DNA of 64,000 nt from Luidia sarsii (taxonomy: Eukaryota; Echinodermata; Asteroidea; Paxillosida; Luidiidae), in assembly GCA_949987565.1 (NCBI GenBank), contig OX465114.1, positions 8,784,188 through 8,848,187 on the forward strand, in the 5' to 3' direction. Both the position numbers and the translations under genes were made by a program. The notes beneath the pieces were generated by a model. The model had not been told where the DNA came from. It did no database searches and saw only the letters and a program-made list of their open reading frames with translations. Shown here in pieces: positions 23,701 to 37,767 of the stretch; the first letter of the stretch is position 1, and the number at the start of each line of letters is the position of its first letter.

Positions 23701-25958
23701 GAGTACAAATTGGGCCAAATGGCAAGGCTATAGCCTTGTTTAAACCCCAAAATTATATCTTCGGATTTGCTTGGAAATTGATATGCAGACTCCTCTGGGC
23801 CTGTAGAACACATTTCTAAACACATTTCTAGTAATATTTCTATGAAAAAATCAACAGGGAAAAACTTTGTTTTTCCGGTCAGAAATTGGGCCAAATGGCA
23901 AGGCTATAGCCTTGTTTGCACCAAAATATTATGTCTTCTGATTTTCTTAAAAAATTAATTTGCAGACTCATGTGGGCCTATAAAACACATTTCTAGTAAT
24001 AATTCTTTGAAAAAATCAACAGGGAAAAACTTTGGTTTTTACGGTCAGAAATTGGGCCAAATGGCAAGGCTATAGCCTTGTTTGCACCAAAAAATTATGT
24101 CTTCTGATTTTCTTGAAAATTAATTTGCAGACTCCTGTGTGCCTATAGAACACATTTCTAGTAATATTTCTTTGAAAAAATCAACAGGGAAAAACTTTGG
24201 TTTTTACGGTCAGAAATTTTGCCAAATGGCAAGGCTATAGCCTTGTTTGCACCCAAAAATTATGTCTTCGGATTTGCTTGAAAATTAATATACAGACTCC
24301 TCTGGGCCTGTAGAACACATTTCTAGTAATATTTCTTCGAAAAAATAAACAGGGAAAAACTGGTTTTTCCGGTTAGAAATTGGGCCAAATGGCAAGGCTA
24401 TAGCCTTGTTTAAACCCCAAAATTATATCTTCGGATTTGCTTGGAAATTGATATGCAGACTCCTCTGGGCCTGTAGAACACATTTCTAGTAATATTTCTA
24501 TGAAAAAATCAACAGGGAAAAACTTTGTTTTTCCGGTCAGAAATTGGGCCAAATGGCTAGGCTATAGCCTTGTTTACACCCAAAAAGTATGTTTTCGGAT
24601 TTGCTTGAAAATTGATATGCAGACTCCTCTGGGCCTGTAGAACACATTTCTAGTAATATTTCTTGAAAAAAATCAACAGGGAAGAACTTTGGTTTTTCCG
24701 TTTACATTTCTAGTAATATTTCTTGAAAAAAATCAACAGGAAAGAACTCTGTTTTTTCCGGTCACAATTTGGGCAAAATGGCAAGGCTATAGTCTTGTTT
24801 GCACCCAAAAATCATGTCTTCGGATTTGCTTGAAAATTGATTTACAGACTCCACTGGGCTTGTAGGACACATTTCTGGTAATATTTCTTGAAAAAATCAA
24901 CAGGGAAAAACTTTGGATTTTCCGGTCAGAATTTGGGCCAAATGGCAAGGCTATAGCCTTGTTTGCACCAAAATAGTATGTCTTCTGATTTTCTTAAAAA
25001 ATTATTTTGCAGACTCATGTGGGCCTATAAAACACATTTCTAGTAATAATTCTTTGAAAAAATCAACAGGGAAAAACTTGGGTTTTTACGGTCAGAAATT
25101 GGGCCAAATGGCAAGGCTATAGCCTTGTTTGCACCAAAAAATTATGTCTTCTGATTTTCTTGAAAATTAATTTGCAGACTCCTGTGTGCCTATAGAACAC
25201 ATTTCTAGTAATATTTCTTTGAAAAAATCAACAGGGAAAAACTTTGGTTTTTACGGTCAGAAATTTTGCCAAATGTCAAGGATATAGCCTTGTTTGCACC
25301 CAAAAATTATGTCTTCAGATTTGCTTGAAAATTAATATACAGACTCCTCTGGCCCTGGAGAACACATTTCTAGTAATATTTCTTGAAAAAATAAACAAGG
25401 AAAAACTGTTTTTTCCGGTCAGAAATTGGGCCAAATGGCAAGGCTATAGCCTTGTTTAAACCCCAAAATTAAATCTTCGGATTTGCTTGGAAATTGATAT
25501 GCAGACTCCTCTGGGCCTGTAGAACACATTTCTAGTAATATTTCTATGTAAAACTCAACAGGGAAAATCTGTTTTTTCAGGTAAGAAATTGGGCCAAATG
25601 GCAAGGCTATAGCCTTGTTTAAACCCAAAAATAATATCTTCGGATTTGCTTGAAAATTGATATGCAGACTCCTCTGGGCCTGTAGAACATATTTCTAGTA
25701 ATATTTCTTCGAAAAAATCAACAGGGAAAAACTTAGGTTTTCCGGTCAGAAATTGGGCATTTTGGTCCAAATGGCAAGGCTATAGCCTTGTTTGCACCAA
25801 AAAATTATGTCTTCTGATTTTCTTAAAAAATTAATTTGCAGACTCATGTGGGCCTATAAAACACATTTCTAGTAATAATTCTTTGAAAAAATCAACAGGG
25901 AAAAACTTTGTTTTTACGGTCAGAAATTGGGCCAAATGGCAAGGCTATAGCCTTGTTT
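20711..25958. repeat. Higher-order satellite unit, copy 1 (5,248 bp)
   Basis: This block repeats almost unchanged 5,248 bp downstream. Matching landmarks sit at 21048/26296, 21880/27128, 22372/27620, 23565/28813, 24913/30161 and 25555/30803. Similarity starts after a CCTTGTTTACACCC/CCTTGTTTGCACCC difference and ends at about 25964/31213. 5,248 equals 32 times 164. Confidence 0.85.
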
Positions 25959-28900
25959 GCACCCAAAAAGTATGTTTTCGGATTTGCTTGAAAATTGATA
26001 TGCAGACTCCTCTGGGCCTGTAGAACACATTTCTAGTAATATTTCTTGAAAAAAATCAACAGGGAAGAACTTTGGTTTTTCCGGTTACATTTCTAGTAAT
26101 ATTTCTTGAAAAAAATCAACAGGAAAGAACTCTGTTTTTTCCGGTCACAATTTGGGCAAAATGGCAAGGCTATAGTCTTGTTTGCACCCAAAAATCATGT
26201 CTTCGGATTTGCTTGAAAATTGATTTACAGACTCCACTGGGCTTGTAGGACACATTTCTGGTAATATTTCTTGAAAAAATCAACAGGGAAAAACTTTGGA
26301 TTTTCCGGTCAGAATTTGGGCCAAATGGCAAGGCTATAGCCTTGTTTGCACCAAAATAGTATGTCTTCTGATTTTCTTAAAAAATTATTTTGCAGACTCA
26401 TGTGGGCCTATAAAACACATTTCTAGTAATAATTCTTTGAAAAAATCAACAGGGAAAAACTTGGGTTTTTACGGTCAGAAATTGGGCCAAATGGCAAGGC
26501 TATAGCCTTGTTTGCACCAAAAAATTATGTCTTCTGATTTTCTTGAAAATTAATTTGCAGACTCCTGTGTGCCTATAGAACACATTTCTAGTAATATTTC
26601 TTTGAAAAAATCAACAGGGAAAAACTTTGGTTTTTACGGTCAGAAATTTTGCCAAATGTCAAGGATATAGCCTTGTTTGCACCCAAAAATTATGTCTTCA
26701 GATTTGCTTGAAAATTAATATACAGACTCCTCTGGCCCTGGAGAACACATTTCTAGTAATATTTCTTGAAAAAATAAACAAGGAAAAACTGTTTTTTCCG
26801 GTCAGAAATTGGGCCAAATGGCAAGGCTATAGCCTTGTTTAAACCCCAAAATTAAATCTTCGGATTTGCTTGGAAATTGATATGCAGACTCCTCTGGGCC
26901 TGTAGAACACATTTCTAGTAATATTTCTATGTAAAACTCAACAGGGAAAATCTGTTTTTTCAGGTAAGAAATTGGGCCAAATGGCAAGGCTACAGCCTTG
27001 TTTAAACCCAAAAATTATGTCTTCTGATTTTCTTGAAAATTAATTTGCAGACTCCTGTGTGCCTATAGAACACATTTCTAGTAATATTTCTTTGAAAAAA
27101 TAAACAGGGAAAAACTGGTTTTTACGGTCAGAAATTGGGCCAAATGGCAAGGCTATAGCCTTGTTTAAACCCCAAAATTATATCTTCGGATTTGCTTGGA
27201 AATTGATATGCAGACTCCTCTGGGCCTGTAGAACACATTTCTAGTAATATTTCTATGAAAAACTCAACAGGGAAAAACTGGTTTTTCCGGTAAGAAATTG
27301 GGCCAAATGGCAAGGCTATAGCCTTGTTTGCACCAAAAAATTATGTCTTCTGATTTTCTTAAAAAATTTATTTGCAGACTCATGTGGGCCTATAAAACAC
27401 ATTTCTAGTAATAATTCTTTGAAAAAATCAACAGGGAAAAACTTTGGTTTTTACGGTCAGAAATTGGGCCAAATGGCAAGGCTACAGCCTTGTTTGCACC
27501 AAAAAATTATGTCTTCTGATTTTCTTGAAAATTAATTTGCAGACTCCTGTGTGCCTATAGAAAACATTTCTAGTAATATTTCTTTGAAAAAATAAACAGG
27601 GAAAAACTGGTTTTTACGGTCAGAAATTGGGCCAAATGGCAAGGCTATAGCCTTGTTTAAACCCCAAAATTAAATCTTCGGATTTGCTTGGAAATTGATA
27701 TGCAGGCTCCTCTGGGCCTGTAGAAAACATTTCTAGTAATATTTCTATGTAAAACTCAACAGGAAAAAACTGGTTTTTCCGGTAAGAAATTGGGCCAAAT
27801 GGCAAGGCTATAGCCTTGTTTAAACCCAAAATAATATCTTCGGATTTGCTTGAAAATTGATATGCAGACTCCTCTGGGCCTGTAGAACATATTTCTAGTA
27901 ATATTTCTTTGAAAAAATCAACAGGGAAAAACTTAGGTTTTCCGGTCAGAAATTGGGCAAATTGGGCCAAATGGCAAGGCTATAGCCTTATTTACACCCA
28001 AAAATTATGTCTTCTGATTTTCTTGAAAATTAAATTGCAGACTCCTGTGGGCCTATAGAACACATTTCTAGTAATATTTCTTTGAAAAAATCAACAGGGA
28101 AAAACTTTGGTTTTTCCGGTCAGAAATTTGGCAAATGGGGCAAAATGGCAAGGCTATAGCCTTGTTTACACCCAAAAATTATGTCTTCTGATTTTCTTGA
28201 AAATTAATTTGGAGACTCATGTGGGCCTATAAAACACATTTCTAGTAATATTTCTTTGAAAAAATCAACAGGGAAAAACTTTGGTTTTTGCGGTCAGAAA
28301 TTGGGCCAAATGGCAAGGCTATAGCCTTGTTTGCACCAAAAATTTATGTCTTTTGATTTCCTTGAAAATTGACATACAGACTGCAGTGGGCCTGTAGAAC
28401 ACATTTCTAGTAATATTTCTTTGAAAAAATCAACAGGGAAAAACTTTGTTTTTCCGGTCAGAAATTGGGCCAAATGGCTAGGCTATAGCCTTGTTTACAC
28501 CCAAAAAGTATGTTTTCGGATTTGCTTGAAAATTGATATGCAGACTCCTCTGGGCCTGTAGAACACATTTCTAGTAATATTTCTTGAAAAAAATCAACAG
28601 GAAAGAACTCTGGTTTTTCCGGTCACAAATTGGGCAAAATGGCAAGGCTATAGCCTTGTTTGCACCAAAAAATTATGTCTTCTGATTTTCTTGAAAATTA
28701 ATTTGCAGACTCCTGTGTGCCTATAGAACACATTTCTAGTAATATTTCTTTGAAAAAATCAACAGGGAAAAACTTTGGTTTTTACGGTCAGAAATTTTGC
28801 CAAATGGCAAGGCTATAGCCTTGTTTGCACCCAAAAATTATGTCTTCGGATTTGCTTGAAAATTAATATACAGACTCCTCTGGGCCTGTAGAACACATTT

Positions 28901-31206
28901 CTAGTAATATTTCTTTGAAAAAATAAACAGGGAAAAACTGGTTTTTCCGAGTACAAATTGGGCCAAATGGCAAGGCTATAGCCTTGTTTAAACCCCAAAA
29001 TTATATCTTCGGATTTGCTTGGAAATTGATATGCAGACTCCTCTGGGCCTGTAGAACACATTTCTAAACACATTTCTAGTAATATTTCTATGAAAAAATC
29101 AACAGGGAAAAACTTTGTTTTTCCGGTCAGAAATTGGGCCAAATGGCAAGGCTATAGCCTTGTTTGCACCAAAATATTATGTCTTCTGATTTTCTTAAAA
29201 AATTAATTTGCAGACTCATGTGGGCCTATAAAACACATTTCTAGTAATAATTCTTTGAAAAAATCAACAGGGAAAAACTTTGGTTTTTACGGTCAGAAAT
29301 TGGGCCAAATGGCAAGGCTATAGCCTTGTTTGCACCAAAAAATTATGTCTTCTGATTTTCTTGAAAATTAATTTGCAGACTCCTGTGTGCCTATAGAACA
29401 CATTTCTAGTAATATTTCTTTGAAAAAATCAACAGGGAAAAACTTTGGTTTTTACGGTCAGAAATTTTGCCAAATGGCAAGGCTATAGCCTTGTTTGCAC
29501 CCAAAAATTATGTCTTCGGATTTGCTTGAAAATTAATATACAGACTCCTCTGGGCCTGTAGAACACATTTCTAGTAATATTTCTTCGAAAAAATAAACAG
29601 GGAAAAACTGGTTTTTCCGGTTAGAAATTGGGCCAAATGGCAAGGCTATAGCCTTGTTTAAACCCCAAAATTATATCTTCGGATTTGCTTGGAAATTGAT
29701 ATGCAGACTCCTCTGGGCCTGTAGAACACATTTCTAGTAATATTTCTATGAAAAAATCAACAGGGAAAAACTTTGTTTTTCCGGTCAGAAATTGGGCCAA
29801 ATGGCTAGGCTATAGCCTTGTTTACACCCAAAAAGTATGTTTTCGGATTTGCTTGAAAATTGATATGCAGACTCCTCTGGGCCTGTAGAACACATTTCTA
29901 GTAATATTTCTTGAAAAAAATCAACAGGGAAGAACTTTGGTTTTTCCGGTTACATTTCTAGTAATATTTCTTGAAAAAAATCAACAGGAAAGAACTCTGT
30001 TTTTTCCGGTCACAATTTGGGCAAAATGGCAAGGCTATAGTCTTGTTTGCACCCAAAAATCATGTCTTCGGATTTGCTTGAAAATTGATTTACAGACTCC
30101 ACTGGGCTTGTAGGACACATTTCTGGTAATATTTCTTGAAAAAATCAACAGGGAAAAACTTTGGATTTTCCGGTCAGAATTTGGGCCAAATGGCAAGGCT
30201 ATAGCCTTGTTTGCACCAAAATAGTATGTCTTCTGATTTTCTTAAAAAATTATTTTGCAGACTCATGTGGGCCTATAAAACACATTTCTAGTAATAATTC
30301 TTTGAAAAAATCAACAGGGAAAAACTTGGGTTTTTACGGTCAGAAATTGGGCCAAATGGCAAGGCTATAGCCTTGTTTGCACCAAAAAATTATGTCTTCT
30401 GATTTTCTTGAAAATTAATTTGCAGACTCCTGTGTGCCTATAGAACACATTTCTAGTAATATTTCTTTGAAAAAATCAACAGGGAAAAACTTTGGTTTTT
30501 ACGGTCAGAAATTTTGCCAAATGTCAAGGATATAGCCTTGTTTGCACCCAAAAATTATGTCTTCAGATTTGCTTGAAAATTAATATACAGACTCCTCTGG
30601 CCCTGGAGAACACATTTCTAGTAATATTTCTTGAAAAAATAAACAAGGAAAAACTGTTTTTTCCGGTCAGAAATTGGGCCAAATGGCAAGGCTATAGCCT
30701 TGTTTAAACCCCAAAATTAAATCTTCGGATTTGCTTGGAAATTGATATGCAGACTCCTCTGGGCCTGTAGAACACATTTCTAGTAATATTTCTATGTAAA
30801 ACTCAACAGGGAAAATCTGTTTTTTCAGGTAAGAAATTGGGCCAAATGGCAAGGCTATAGCCTTGTTTAAACCCAAAAATAATATCTTCGGATTTGCTTG
30901 AAAATTGATATGCAGACTCCTCTGGGCCTGTAGAACATATTTCTAGTAATATTTCTTCGAAAAAATCAACAGGGAAAAACTTAGGTTTTCCGGTCAGAAA
31001 TTGGGCATTTTGGTCCAAATGGCAAGGCTATAGCCTTGTTTGCACCAAAAAATTATGTCTTCTGATTTTCTTAAAAAATTAATTTGCAGACTCATGTGGG
31101 CCTATAAAACACATTTCTAGTAATAATTCTTTGAAAAAATCAACAGGGAAAAACTTTGTTTTTACGGTCAGAAATTGGGCCAAATGGCAAGGCTATAGCC
31201 TTGTTT
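25959..31206. repeat. Higher-order satellite unit, copy 2 (5,248 bp)
   Basis: Second tandem copy of the block at 20711-25958, with only scattered single-base differences (for example the CCGTTTACATTTC at about 24709 versus CCGGTTACATTTC at about 29947). Its internal half also resembles 18060-20670 at a 3,701-bp offset. Confidence 0.85.
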
Positions 31207-34200
31207 GCACCAAAAAATTATGTCTTCTGATTTTCTTGAAAATTAATTTGCAGACTCCTGTGTGCCTATAGAACACATTTCTAGTAATATTTCTTTGAAA
31301 AAATAAACAGGGAAAAACTGGTTTTTATGGTCAGAAATTGGGCCAAATGGCAAGGCTATAGCCTTGTTAAAACCCCAAAATAAAATCTTCGGATTTGCTT
31401 GGAAATTGATATGCAGGCTCCTCTGGGCCTGTAGAACTCATTTCTAGTAATATTTCTATGTAAAACTCAACAGGAAAAAACTGTTTTTTTCGGTAAGAAA
31501 TTGGGCCAAATGGCAAGGCTATAGCCTTGTTTAAACCCAAAAATAATATCTTCGGATTTGCTTGAAAATTGATATGCAGACTCCTCTGGGCCTGTAGAAC
31601 ATATTTCTAGTAATATTTCTTTGAAAAAATCAACAGGGAAAAACTTAGGTTTTCCGGTCAGAATTTGGGCAAATTGGGCCAAATGGCAAGGCTATAGCCT
31701 TATTTACACCCAAAAATTATGTCTTCTGATTTTCTTGAAAATTAATTTGCAGACTCCTGTGGGCCTATAGAACACATTTCTAGTAATATTTCTTTGAAAA
31801 AATCAACAGGGAAAAACTTTGGTTTTTACGGTCAGAAATTGGGCCAAATGGCAAGGCTATAGCCTTGTTTGCACCAAAAAATTATGTCTTTTGATTTTCT
31901 TGAAAATTGACATAGAGACTGCAGTGGGCCTGTAGAACACATTTCTAGTAATATTTCTTTTAAAAAATCAACAGGGAAAAACTTTGTTTTTCCGGTCAGA
32001 AATTGGGCCAAATGGCTAGGCTATAGCCTTGTTTACACCCAAAAAGTATGTTTTCGGATTTGCTTGAAAATTGATATGCAGACTCCTCTGGGCCTGTAGA
32101 ACACATTTCTAGTAATATTTCTTGAAAAAAATCAACAGGGAAGAACTTTGGTTTTTCCGGTTACATTTCTAGTAATATTTCTTGAAAAAAATCAACAGGA
32201 AAGAACTCTGTTTTTTCCGGTCACAAATTGGGCAAAATGGCAAGGCTATAGCCTTGTTTGCACCAAAAAATTATGTCTTTTGATTTTCTTGAAAATTGAC
32301 ATACAGACTGCAGTGGGCCTGTAGAACACATTTCTAGTAATATTTCTTTGAAAAAATCAACAGGGAAAAACTTTGGTTTTTCCGGTCAGAATTTGGGCCA
32401 AATGGCAAGGCTATAGCCTTGTTTGCACCAAAATATTATGTCTTCTGATTTTCTTAAAAAATTAATTTGCAGACTCATGTGGGCCTATAAAACACATTTC
32501 TAGTAATAATTCTTTGAAAAAATCAACAGGGAAAAACTTTGGTTTTTACAGTCAGAAATTGGGCCAAATGGCAAGGCTATAGCCTTGTTTGCACCAAAAA
32601 ATTATGTCTTCTGATTTTCTTGAAAATTAATTTGCAGACTCCTGTGTGCCTATAGAACACATTTCTAGTAATATTTCTTTGAAAAAATCAACAGGGAAAA
32701 ACTTTGGTTTTTACGGTCAGAAATTTTGCCAAATGGCAAGGCTATAGCCTTGTTTGCACCCAAAAATTATGTCTTCGGATTTGCTTGAAAATTAATATAC
32801 AGACTCCTCTGGGCCTGTAGAACACATTTCTAGTAATATTTCTTTGAAAAAATAAACAGGGAAAAACTGGTTTTTCCGGTTAGAAATTGGGCCAAATGGC
32901 AAGGCTATAGCCTTGTTTAAACCCCAAAATTATATCTTCGGATTTGCTTGGAATTGATATGCAGACTCCTCTGGGCCTTTAGAACACATTTCTAGTAATA
33001 TTTCTATGAAAAAATCAACAGGGAAAAACTTTGTTTTTCCGGTCAGAAATTGGGCCAAATGGCAAGGCTATAGCCTTGTTTGCACCAAAATATTATGTCT
33101 TCTGATTTTCTTAAAAAATTAATTTGCAGACTCATGTGGGCCTATAAAACACATTTCTAGTAATAATTCTTTGAAAAAATCAACAGGGAAAAACTTGGGT
33201 TTTTACGGTCAGAAATTGGGCCAAATGGCAAGGCTATAGCCTTGTTTGCACCAAAAAATTATGTCTTCTGATTTTCTTGAAAATTAATTTGCAGACTCCT
33301 GTGTGCCTATAGAACACATTTCTAGTAATATTTCTTTGAAAAAATCAACAGGGAAAAACTTTGGTTTTTACGGTCAGAAATTTTGCCAAATGTCAAGGCT
33401 ATAGCCTTGTTTGCACCCAAAAATTATGTCTTCAGATTTGCTTGAAAATTAATATACAGACTCCTCTGGCCCTGGAGAACACATTTCTAGTAATATTTCT
33501 TGAAAAAATCAACAGGGAAAAACTGGTTTTTCCGGTCAGAAATTGGGCCAAATGGCAAGGCTATAGCCTTGTTTAAACCCCAAAATTATATCTTCGGATT
33601 TGCTTGGAAATTGATACGCAGACTCCTCTGGGCCTGTAGAACACATTTCTAGTAATATTTCTATGTAAAACTCAACAGGGAAAATCTGTTTTTTCCGGTA
33701 AGAAATTGGGCCAAATGGCAAGGCTATAGCCTTGTTTAAACCCAAAAATAATATCTTCGGATTTGCTTGAAAATTGATATGCAGACTCCTCTGGGCCTGA
33801 AGAACATATTTCTAGTAATATTTCTTCGAAAAAATCAACAGGGAAAAACTTAGGTTTTCCGGTCAGAAATTGGGCATTTTGGGCCAAATGGCAAGGCTAT
33901 AGCCTTGTTTACACCCAAAAATTATGTCTTCTGATTTTCTTGAAAATTAATTTGCAGACTCATGTGGGCCTATAAAACCCATTTCTAGTAATATTTCTTT
34001 GAAAAAATCAACAGGGAAAAACTTTGGTTTTTACGGTCAGAAATTGGGCCAAATGGCAAGGCTATAGCCTTGTTTGCACCAAAAAATTATGTCTTTTGAT
34101 TTTCTTGAAAATTGACATACAGACTGCAGTGGGCCTGTAGAACACATTTCTAGTAATATTTCTTTGAAAAAATCAACAGGGAAAAACTTTGGTTTTTCCG

Positions 34201-35810
34201 GTCAGAATTTGGGCCAAATGGCAAGGCTATAGCCTTGTTTGCACCAAAAAATTATGTCTTCTGATTTTCTTAAAAAATTAATTTGCAGACTCATGTGGGC
34301 CTATAAAACACATTTCTAGTAATAATTCTTTGAAAAAATCAACAGGGAAAAACTTTGGTTTTTACGGTCAGAAATTGGGCCAAATGGCAAGGCTATAGCC
34401 TTGTTTGCACCAAAAAATTATGTCTTCTGATTTTCTTGAAAATTAATTTGCAGACTCCTGTGTGCCTATAGAACACATTTCTAGTAATATTTCTTTGAAA
34501 AAATAAACAGGGAAAAACTGGTTTTTACAGTCAGAAATTTTGCCAAATGGCAAGGCTATAGCCTTGTTTGCACCCAAAAATTATGTCTTCGGATTTGCTT
34601 GAAAATTAATATACAGACTCCTCTGGGCCTGTAGAACACATTTCTAGTAATATTTCTTTGAAAAAATAAACAGGGAAAAACTGGTTTTTCCGATTAGAAA
34701 TTGGGCCAAATGGCAAGGCTATAGCCTTGTTTAAACCCCAAAATTATATCTTCGGATTTGCTTGGAAATTGATATGCAGACTCCTCTGGGCCTGTAGAAC
34801 ATATTTCTAGTAATATTTCTATGAAAAACTCAACAGGGAAAAACTTAGGTTTTCCGGTCAGAAATTGGGCAAATTGGGCCAAATGGCTAGGCTATAGCCT
34901 TGTTTACACCAAAAATTATGTCTTCTGATTTTCTTCAAAATTAATTTGCAGACTCCTGTGGGCCTATAGAACACATTTCTAGTAATATTTCTTTGAAAAA
35001 ATCAACAGGGAAAAACTTTGGTTTTTCCGGTCAGAAATTGGGCAAATTGGGCCAAATGGCAAGGCTATAGCCTTGTTTACACCCAAAACTTGTCTTCTGA
35101 TTTTCTTGAAAATTAATTTGCAGACTCCTGTGGGCCTATAGAACACATTTCTAGTAATATTTCTTTGAAAAAATCAACAGGGAAAAACTTTGGTTTTTCC
35201 GGTCAGAAATTTGGCAAATGGGGCAAAATGGCAAGGCTATAGCCTTGTTTACACCCAAAAATTATGTCTTCTGATTTTCTTGAAAATTAATTTGCAGACT
35301 AATGTGGGCCTATAAAACACATTTCTAGTAATTTTTTTTTTTGAAAAAATCAACAGGGAAAAACTTTGGTTTTTACGGTCAGAAATTGGGCCAAATGGCA
35401 AGGCTATAGCCTTGTTTGCACCAAAAAATTATGTCTTTTGATTTTCTTGAAAATTGACATACAGACTGCAGTGGGCCTGTAGAACACATTTCTAGTAATA
35501 TTTCTTTAAAAAAATCAACAGGGAAAAACTTTGTTTTTCCGGTCAGAAATTGGGCCAAATGGCTAGGCTATAGCCTTGTTTACACCCAAAAAGTATGTTT
35601 TCGGATTTGCTTGAAAATTGACATAGAGACTGCAGTGGGCCTGTAGAACACATTTCTAGTAATATTTCTTTGAAAAAATCAACAGGGAAAAACTTTGGTT
35701 TTTCCGGTCAGAAATTGGGCCAAATGGCAAGGCTATAGCCTTGTTTACACACAAAAATTATGTCTTCGGATTTTGCAGACTCCTCTTTGCATCATTAAAA
35801 TCATTATTAA

Positions 35811-37508
35811 AAACGTTTGCTTTTTGAACTCGAAACAAAATAGCAAGGCTGGCTAACCCCTTGTCATTTTTGCACCAAACAGTTGTGTTGTAACACGAAC
35901 ACTGTCAGCCCGTAACATCCCCACTTCTGCCGTAGACTGTGACCTGACAAGGGATGGATGACTGCCGATGCTTCTTGATTTAGGCACAACAGTAAGAGTG
36001 AGGGAATACTGAGAAAAAAATCAGAAAGTTTTCAGCAGGTCAATTTTCCATGCACAGTGTTCTCATTTAAGCGATTTTTATTTTTTTTCTGAGCACCAGT
36101 AAAATCAATCGACACCAACAATTGCAAACTTTTCATATGCAGATAGCCAAAAAGGAGACTAAATGTAGTTTTAATTTCAAAAGGGCATTATTGTTCTCTA
36201 TTTACTGCACTAAAGAAATTACAGGGGTCTATGCACAAAAAGGAGAGGAGATAATTATGGTCTTGCATAACAATTACAGTTTTGCAGTAAACTTCATTAT
36301 TACCCAATTTTAGGGTTATGTCACACCACAACTAACAATCGGCTCAAGGTAACTTTCAAGTCGGGATAAAAGAAATTCAGTCATGCCTTTGACAATCATC
36401 AGGCCCTCCAATATATATATTTTTCATTAAGTGGTATATTTCAGGTGAGACTAGTCAGAGATTGCAAAGTTTCTATTTTCTTCTTTGACACAAAAGGTAC
36501 ACGATTTCAGAAAATATCCTTATTGCTTGCGGGGGAGGGGAGTCTCTTTACATACAATTGGCTGTCCTCAGATTTACCTCTGGGAAAACAGATTTCCATG
36601 TGCAACACTGGCCACTTTGTGAATAGGATATTTTTTAGTGTTCTACAACATGTGCTCGGCAGTAGAAAATCTTGCCCAGACGCCTGTCTAGAGGTGTCTA
36701 CATCTGACTACATCTTATGGGCCCTAAACCGTTTCTCTTGCTGGGACACTGGCCCTGAACCTCTTCACTTGCTGGGACGAGAAGGCTCTGTACTCTTCTT
36801 TTGTTTGTGTGAGAGTTTCCCAACACAAGGCCCCAAAAGGCCACACAAGGTGAGGGCTAAAAGAAAGTGATGATGGGAAGAACCAGGAGCATACTGAGAT
36901 CAGGAGGAAGAAAGATGAATGTTTATGTTATGTTTGATTTGGGTTTGAATTGGGGTTTGAAGTTATATATTATAGGGAGACAAAAGTTGCATGTAGAGAA
37001 TTCCATAGTACAGCAAATATCGATTCAACTGCCTTTAGCCGGAGCCCCGACTCATTTCTGGGCAACTATAATTGACATAAAAGTAAAGACAATTTACTAG
37101 ACATTCGAATTTTGCTACGCGTTAAGGAATTATGTGTAGTGAGGGAGATATCCGTGTCGTCCACACAGGTACATGTAATAAGTAGCATTATGACGTAATA
37201 ATAGATTACGTATCCGTTGCACTATACCATTGCAAAACCTCTCCATTAGTGTGCCTATCATGGGGACATGGATACCTTCCTCAATCTCATGCAGTATCTA
37301 GCTGGCTACCTTCTGTCAGAGTAGAAAGGCAGTGTGTGACCTTCAAATGGACCAGAGGTGCAGCGTATGGGGGACTGGGGCGGCCTTATGTACAAAGGAT
37401 ATCAAGGAACAATGATTACGATTTATAAATATGCTTAATTTCTTTGTACAAAGTGACTTTGTGGCGGACTTCTTGGATGGAAAGCAGTATTCTCAAATAC
37501 CATACTGT
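35811..37508. other. Gene-free DNA right of the satellite
   Basis: No exon or RNA gene that I can support. The open frame at 36445-36870 has no recognisable domain or splice context. Around 36800-36870 a short stretch (CAAGGTGAGGGCTAA) resembles 42755-42770, suggesting an unidentified dispersed repeat. Confidence 0.4.
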
Positions 37509-37642
37509 ACCTCCTTTCTGATAAGAGTTACCAGCTCTTTTCAGAGCCACACACTCAAAAGAGATGCTACATGGTGTCACCGCAAACCTTCCTCGTGGTA
37601 CATCCACCATGCAAACCTTCAAGTCTCACCTCCTTTCTGATA
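37509..37642 (+). mobile_element. Retroelement-like family 2, 5'-truncated copy with 15-bp target duplication
   Basis: ACCTCCTTTCTGATA is repeated exactly at 37509-37523 and 37628-37642. The 104-bp element between holds a hairpin (GGCTCTgaaaAGAGCC type), GGTGTCACCGCAAACCTTCC and the family 3' end CACCATGCAAACCTTCAAG. This simple truncated copy fixes the family orientation and its 3' end. Confidence 0.82.
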
Positions 37643-37767
37643 CCTATCCTGTTCTGCTGTCCTCTCCCATTATAACTTATTCTTCATACTTCTTGAACAC
37701 GAACGTGTATCTCCTTAGAGATATCTGCTAGCTGGTGGATAACCTTGTAGATTTGGTTCCTGAAAAC

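Larger units (their letters stand above)
14700..35810. repeat. 21-kb satellite array, about 164-bp monomer
   Basis: About 128 head-to-tail monomers of roughly 162-166 bp. The recognisable order is TTATGTCTTCTGATTTTCTT, GCAGACTCCTGTGGGCCT, GAACACATTTCTAGTAATAT, AAATCAACAGGGAAAAACT, GGTCAGAAATTGGGCCAAAT and GGCAAGGCTATAGCCTTG. Monomers at the left edge (14.7-15.3 kb) and at the right end (35.76-35.88 kb) are diverged or broken, while those between are homogeneous. The AT-rich, nucleosome-sized unit resembles centromeric or heterochromatic satellites of other animals. Short ORFs recurring on both strands follow the monomer and are not evidence of genes. Confidence 0.97.

Noticed and set aside
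18179..34882. Repeated ORFs of 60-116 codons on both strands in the satellite
   Set aside because: They follow the monomer and its offsets, break when monomer length changes (164 is not a multiple of 3), have no start or stop conservation, and match no known fold.
36445..36870. 141-codon ORF in the gap right of the satellite
   Set aside because: No recognised domain, no splice context, ordinary composition for non-coding DNA. Part of it resembles a dispersed repeat also near 42755.
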